A DNA stretch of 9,826 nucleotides, taken from CBDTYW01 sp965364735 (GTDB lineage: Bacteria > Actinomycetota > Nitriliruptoria > Nitriliruptorales > Nitriliruptoraceae). Location of the stretch: NCBI GenBank assembly GCA_965364735.1, contig CBDTYW010000137.1, positions 1 through 9,826 of the forward strand, given 5' to 3'. Below are positions 6,954 through 9,826 of the stretch, piece by piece. Below the pieces are notes generated by a model. That model worked only from the letters and a program-made list of their open reading frames with translations. It searched no databases and was not told where the DNA came from. Made by a program: the position numbers and the translations under genes. The stretch's first letter is position 1. Each line of letters starts with the position of its first letter.

Positions 6954-6979
6954 CCGGCCCGGGCTCTCGCTCGGGCCGG
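6954..6979 (+). terminator. Strong hairpin between secreted-protein and sigma-factor genes
   Basis: CCGGCCCG (6954-6961) and CGGGCCGG (6972-6979) pair perfectly. Pairing continues inward through one G-U, one G-C and one C-G to a TCTC loop, giving an 11-bp GC-rich stem. It begins 44 nt after the stop at 6909 and ends 22 nt before the sigma start. No T-tract follows, so it is not a textbook intrinsic terminator. An attenuator, an mRNA 3'-end stabiliser or an RNA-processing site are alternatives. Confidence 0.5.
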
Positions 6980-7001
6980 CGCTGCGTCGCCACGAGATGA
7001 C

Positions 7002-7562
7002 ATGACGACCGACCGCGTACTCGCTGCTCTGGACCTCGTGGTCGAGGGCATCCGGATGCGCGACGAGGCCTCGATCGTGGAGGCACACGGGCTGCTCCAG
7101 CCGATGCTCCGCCGGCTCGCGCTCGGGCTGGTGCGTCGTCCCGAGGTCGCCGACGACGTCGTACAGGACGCGTTCGTCGCGCTCGTCACCACCCCCGATC
7201 TCCGTATCGAGGATGGTCGGTCCCTCCGCGCGTGGATGGCGAGGACGGTCCGCAACCGTGCGATCGATCACCTCAGGTCCGCCGAGGCCAGCCGGACATC
7301 TGCAGTTGCCGAGGTCAGGGATCCGGTCAGCGCGCCATCGGCCGAGGACGTCGCCTCCACCGACCCGTTGCTGGTGACCGACCCGATCCTTGCCGCTGCG
7401 CTCGACCAGGTCGGCGACGACCAACGTGCGGCTCTCCTGCTGTTCCACGTCGTCGGGCTCTCTGGAGCCGAGGTCGCGGGTGCCCTCGACCGCAGCCGCG
7501 CCGCGACCTACGCCCTGTTGCGCCGCGCAGAGCGCGCGCTGCGCGCGGAGCTCGAGCCATGA
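7002..7562 (+). CDS. ECF-type RNA polymerase sigma factor (sigma-70 family)
   Basis: A 186-residue sigma factor with only regions 2 and 4, as in the extracytoplasmic-function group. It redirects RNA polymerase to a small regulon, usually in response to an envelope or stress signal. Region 2 spans about 32-95, with the core-binding stretch DDVVQDAFVAL (51-61) and the promoter-melting/-10 stretch AWMARTVRNRAIDHLR (77-92). A variable linker (about 96-125) follows. Region 4 (about 128-183) has a helix-turn-helix in LSGAEVAGALDRSRAATYAL (153-172). The ATG at 7002 follows a weak GAGA. A hairpin separates it from the secreted-protein gene upstream, and a DUF5667-like membrane protein gene follows after 85 bp. 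That is the usual position of an anti-sigma factor, so the pair is probably functionally linked. No promoter sequence it might recognise could be identified. Confidence 0.92.
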   Translation: MTTDRVLAALDLVVEGIRMRDEASIVEAHGLLQPMLRRLALGLVRRPEVADDVVQDAFVALVTTPDLRIEDGRSLRAWMARTVRNRAIDHLRSAEASRTSAVAEVRDPVSAPSAEDVASTDPLLVTDPILAAALDQVGDDQRAALLLFHVVGLSGAEVAGALDRSRAATYALLRRAERALRAELEP

Positions 7563-7592
7563 GGGCCACCGCGTCCAATCGACGCCTCGCCG

Positions 7593-7611
7593 CACGTCTC
7601 TTTCACGTCTC
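7593..7611 (+). repeat. Short direct repeat in the sigma/membrane-protein intergenic gap
   Basis: CACGTCTC occurs at 7593-7600 and again at 7604-7611, separated by TTT (11-bp period). It lies in the 85-bp gap before the membrane-protein gene. CGTC-type sequences are common in ECF -10 elements, but no matching -35 was seen at the proper distance, so a promoter role is speculative. Confidence 0.3.
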
Positions 7612-7647
7612 CCCAGTCCCGGCCCAGCCCCCTCAGGAACTTCGCTC

Positions 7648-8679
7648 ATGAACGACCGCCACGACGACCTCGGCGAGCGCCTTCGCGCCTCGCTCGACGC
7701 CGCCGTGCCGCTGATCGAGCAGGACGTCGCTGACCGCAGCATGCGAATCATCCTGGCGGCAGCAGCGAACCCGGTGCAGGCTCCGCCAGTCCCCGCCCCA
7801 CGTGTTGGTCGACGTCGTGCGATCGCCGCCGTCGTCACGGCGGCCGTGATCGGTGTGCCCTCGGCCGCCGCAGCACGGAGCGCCGTGCCCGGCGACGCCC
7901 TCTACCGCGTGAAGCAGATCACCGAGCGGATCCAGACGATCTACGACCGCGACGCCGCGGCGCGTCACCGCATCGACGAGCTGGCAGCCCTGGCTCGGCG
8001 CCAGGCCACCGAGGAGCAGCTCGGCGAGGCCCTTGACCGCGCCATCGAGGCCGTCGATGTTCAGGACGCCCCGGAGCTGTCCGCGCGTCTCGCCACGGTC
8101 CTCGAGACCACGCCGACGCTTCCGGCTCGTGACCGCGCGTCCGACAACGCCCCGTCCTCGCCCCCGTCCGCCACTCCGTCGGGACGCCCCACGCCTTCCC
8201 GGAGCCCGACGACCGGCGCATCCGAGCGCGAGGACGACGAGCGTGACGAGGACGACGAGCGTGACGAGGACGACGAGCGTGACGAGGACGAGCGTCCGAA
8301 CGATCGCGCGACCTCGAACCCCGGCCGCGGTCAGGCGTCCGGGCGCCCGAGCGCCACGCCGTCGGAGCGCGACCAGGCTGATGAGCCCGAGGACGAGCCG
8401 TCCGACGACGAGACCGACGAACCCGACGACGAACCGTCCGAAGACGAGGCCGACGACGAGACCGACGAACCCGACGACGAACCGTCCGACGACGAGACCG
8501 ACGAACCCGACGACGAACCGTCCGAAGACGAGACCGACGAACCATCCGAAGACGAACCATCCGAAGACGAACCGTCCGAAGACGAACCGTCCGAAGACGA
8601 GACCGACGAACCCGACGACGCTGGTGCTCGCGGGAACGGCAACGGCCGCCCCGAGGCGGCCGATGACGACGAGGACTGA
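7648..8679 (+). CDS. DUF5667-like single-pass membrane protein with acidic repetitive tail, putative anti-sigma partner
   Basis: A 343-residue protein without cysteine. Residues 1-55 would be cytoplasmic. RRR at 55-57 precedes one hydrophobic segment (about 58-77). SAVPGDALYRVKQITERIQ (78-96) and the following helical region to about 155 resemble the DUF5667 domain, which is often encoded next to actinobacterial ECF sigma genes. Next come a Pro/Ser/Thr linker (about 156-192), three EDDERD hexads (195-212), a second linker, and a long Asp/Glu/Pro/Ser repeat region (251-324), ending in a short GNGNG-containing tail. It lacks the HxxxCxxC zinc motif of classical ZAS anti-sigma factors, so anti-sigma function is inferred from position and topology only. 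The short N-terminus would be the part available to contact sigma. The ATG at 7648 has AGGAA 8 nt upstream. The alternative is a sigma-controlled envelope protein. Confidence 0.85.
   Translation: MNDRHDDLGERLRASLDAAVPLIEQDVADRSMRIILAAAANPVQAPPVPAPRVGRRRAIAAVVTAAVIGVPSAAAARSAVPGDALYRVKQITERIQTIYDRDAAARHRIDELAALARRQATEEQLGEALDRAIEAVDVQDAPELSARLATVLETTPTLPARDRASDNAPSSPPSATPSGRPTPSRSPTTGASEREDDERDEDDERDEDDERDEDERPNDRATSNPGRGQASGRPSATPSERDQADEPEDEPSDDETDEPDDEPSEDEADDETDEPDDEPSDDETDEPDDEPSEDETDEPSEDEPSEDEPSEDEPSEDETDEPDDAGARGNGNGRPEAADDDED
8230..8295 (+). repeat. Tandem repeat of an 18-bp unit encoding EDDERD
   Basis: Three identical copies of GAGGACGACGAGCGTGAC (8230-8247, 8248-8265, 8266-8283) are followed by a shortened copy at 8284-8295. 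They encode EDDERD hexads in the extracytoplasmic part of the membrane protein. The copies are identical at the DNA level, suggesting recent expansion. Confidence 0.9.
8398..8619 (+). repeat. Nested tandem repeats encoding DETDEPDDEPS and PSEDE units
   Basis: A higher-order array. Longer units read PSDDETDEPDDE or PSEDEADDETDEPDDE (12-16 residues). Four 15-bp copies of CC(A/G)TCCGAAGACGA(A/G) at 8542-8601 follow, encoding PSEDE, then a final DETDEPDD-like segment. The frame is kept throughout. Adjacent 15-bp units share third-position choices in pairs (CCA CCA, then CCG CCG), consistent with stepwise duplication. Confidence 0.88.
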
Positions 8680-8692
8680 CCTCGGTCAGTCC
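8673..8692. terminator. Palindrome spanning both convergent stop codons
   Basis: Perfect 9-bp arms GGACTGACC (8673-8681) and GGTCAGTCC (8684-8692) flank a central TC. The plus-strand stop TGA (8677-8679) and the minus-strand stop (8688-8686) occupy exactly mirrored positions and would pair with each other. As RNA it forms an 8-bp stem with a CUCG loop on either strand. There is no T-tract, so a bidirectional terminator or 3'-end stabiliser is likely but not certain. Confidence 0.5.
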
Positions 8693-9826
8693 GGCATCCG
8701 GTAGCTGCCCGACAGCGCCGTGACGGTCTTGACCATGCGGTCGTGCCGGTCGGTGTCGTGGGCGGGACGACGGATCAACGTGAGCGCGCCATCGGCCTGC
8801 GCCTGCGTCGCGCCACCGCGGCCGTGCAGGTCCGTCGCGTAGCCCGACAGGTCGCGCACGAGGATGTCGAAGATCGCGTCGACCAGGTCCACGTCCGCGT
8901 CGGTCTGCTCGGCGTGCTCGAGGATGAGCGTCGCGTACGGGATGAGCGAGAAGATCTGCCCGACGGTCAGCAGCATGTCGAGGTCCTTCGACTGCTCCGC
9001 GGTCGGCGGGGCCGCCATCAGCAGCGCCGCGAACGCCTCGACCTGCCCGGTGAAGACCGCGACGTTCGGCACCGACGCGTGACGCGCAAGCACCGGGCGG
9101 AAGTCCGGGAACTGGATCTTCGAGAGGCCACGCGTCGAGCCCTGCGCGAACAGGAAGTCGTCGTTGCGGATCGTGTCCGTGTCACGGACGATCTCGGGCA
9201 GCGTGTTGTCCGGGTTGAAGAGGTACTGCGGCAGGAACTTCAGGGCCAGCGCGATGTTGACGTGGACGGTGCCCTCGAGCTTCGGCAGCGCGCGGATGTC
9301 GCGGACCGCCATCTCGAAGAACATGTCCTTCTCGAAGCCCTTCGCGGCGATGACGTCCCAGAGGTCGTTCATGACCTGCTCGCCGTCGAGCGTCACCTGC
9401 ATCTTCACCAGCGGGTTGTAGAGGAGGTAACGGCGGTCCTCGAGCGAGGCGGCGCGGAAGTGGTCCTCGGCGCGGGTCGCGAACATCTTCATGGCGTGCA
9501 GGCGCGCGTACGCGTCGACGAGCAGGCGCTGGACGTGGGTGAACTCGGTGACCTTGTTGCCGAACAGCACGCGGTTGTGGGCGTGGGTGATCGCTTCGTG
9601 GATCGCGTGGCCGCAGATCCCGATCGACGCCCACCCGAGGTTGTACTTGCCGACGTTGATCGTGTTGAGCGCGGCGTTCCACGCCTCGTCGCCGCGGTGC
9701 AGGACGTCGTCGCCGGCGACCTGGTGGTCGTGCAGGGTGTAGTTGGCGACGAACGACTGCGAGTTGACGACGTTCTTGACGACCTCATAGGTGTCGGCCT
9801 GCGAGTCCGCCGCGAAGAAGATGTAC
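8686..9826 (-). CDS. Acyl-CoA dehydrogenase family protein (N-terminus outside window)
   Basis: The C-terminal 379 residues of an FAD-dependent acyl-CoA dehydrogenase, running off the right edge. Such enzymes introduce the alpha,beta double bond in acyl-CoA during fatty-acid or amino-acid breakdown. The visible part begins within the middle beta domain. It continues through NTINVGKYNLGWASIGIC, a typical start of the C-terminal helical domain, then an AITHAHNRVLFGNKVTEF segment of the kind that carries the FAD-contacting Arg. ALPKLEGTVHVN follows, matching the YEGT-type element; its Glu (about residue 184 of the visible part) is where many family members place a catalytic or cofactor-contacting residue. 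The last 100 residues or so are a less conserved helical extension. The frame is open without a stop to the edge; an internal GTG at 9570 is not the true start. Substrate chain length cannot be told. It converges on the DUF5667-like gene. Confidence 0.85.
   Translation of the reverse strand, partial: YIFFAADSQADTYEVVKNVVNSQSFVANYTLHDHQVAGDDVLHRGDEAWNAALNTINVGKYNLGWASIGICGHAIHEAITHAHNRVLFGNKVTEFTHVQRLLVDAYARLHAMKMFATRAEDHFRAASLEDRRYLLYNPLVKMQVTLDGEQVMNDLWDVIAAKGFEKDMFFEMAVRDIRALPKLEGTVHVNIALALKFLPQYLFNPDNTLPEIVRDTDTIRNDDFLFAQGSTRGLSKIQFPDFRPVLARHASVPNVAVFTGQVEAFAALLMAAPPTAEQSKDLDMLLTVGQIFSLIPYATLILEHAEQTDADVDLVDAIFDILVRDLSGYATDLHGRGGATQAQADGALTLIRRPAHDTDRHDRMVKTVTALSGSYRMPD

Noticed and set aside
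6297..7838. A 513-residue minus-strand open frame with Ser/Glu/Ala repeats opposite the secreted-protein and sigma genes.
   Set aside because: The Ser-rich repeats are the reverse complement of the Asp/Ser repeats; the plus strand has signal peptide, ribosome-binding sites and a real sigma factor. The similar Ser/Asp/Gly minus frame at 8331-8642 is rejected for the same reason.
7648..7968. A classical zinc-binding anti-sigma (ZAS) domain in the membrane protein.
   Set aside because: The protein has no cysteine, so the HxxxCxxC motif cannot be present; only position and topology suggest anti-sigma function.
8686..9570. A complete 294-residue gene starting at the GTG at 9570.
   Set aside because: The same frame continues without a stop to the window edge and encodes more acyl-CoA dehydrogenase sequence, so the gene is truncated by the window rather than starting there.

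Overview
This window comes from a high-GC bacterium, most likely an actinomycete-type organism (Actinomycetota, possibly Thermoleophilia). That placement is inferred from the strong G/C third-position bias, GTG/TTG starts, a rhomboid protease with an N-terminal Cys/His zinc-ribbon-like segment, and an ECF sigma factor followed by a DUF5667-like membrane protein. The sequence alone does not prove it. Nine protein-coding genes cover nearly all of the window. I saw no rRNA, tRNA, CRISPR array, insertion sequence or phage gene.

Left part (48-2343). A short-chain dehydrogenase/reductase on the minus strand diverges from a plus-strand pair: a rhomboid-family intramembrane serine protease, then an IMPACT/YigZ-family protein 10 bp downstream. 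The 102-bp divergent gap holds an inverted repeat. The IMPACT gene converges on, and overlaps by 7 bp, the end of the next block.

Middle part (2337-5532, minus strand). A tight operon runs dxs (DXP synthase, non-mevalonate isoprenoid pathway), a dienelactone-hydrolase-family hydrolase, then a GuaD-like guanine deaminase. The deaminase GTG overlaps the hydrolase stop as GTGA. The same GTGA configuration exists at the dxs/hydrolase border, although there a downstream ATG with a good Shine-Dalgarno is the likelier start. A 393-bp non-coding region (5533-5925) separates this operon from the next, divergent, block and carries two dyad-symmetric elements just upstream of that block.

Right part (5926-8679, plus strand). 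Three co-directional genes look like one regulatory cassette: a secreted protein with a small N-terminal domain and a long Asp/Ser-rich repetitive tail; an ECF-type sigma factor; and a single-pass membrane protein with a DUF5667-like domain and a long Asp/Glu/Pro/Ser repetitive tail. The third gene sits where an anti-sigma factor usually sits. Both tails are built from DNA-level tandem repeats of different units. A strong hairpin lies between the secreted-protein gene and the sigma gene. This cassette is the best candidate here for an uncharacterised system: a cell-surface signalling unit with polyanionic extracytoplasmic tails.

Right edge (8686-9826, minus strand). The C-terminal part of an acyl-CoA dehydrogenase family protein runs off the window. 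It converges on the membrane-protein gene with only 6 bp between them, and a perfect palindrome contains both stop codons.
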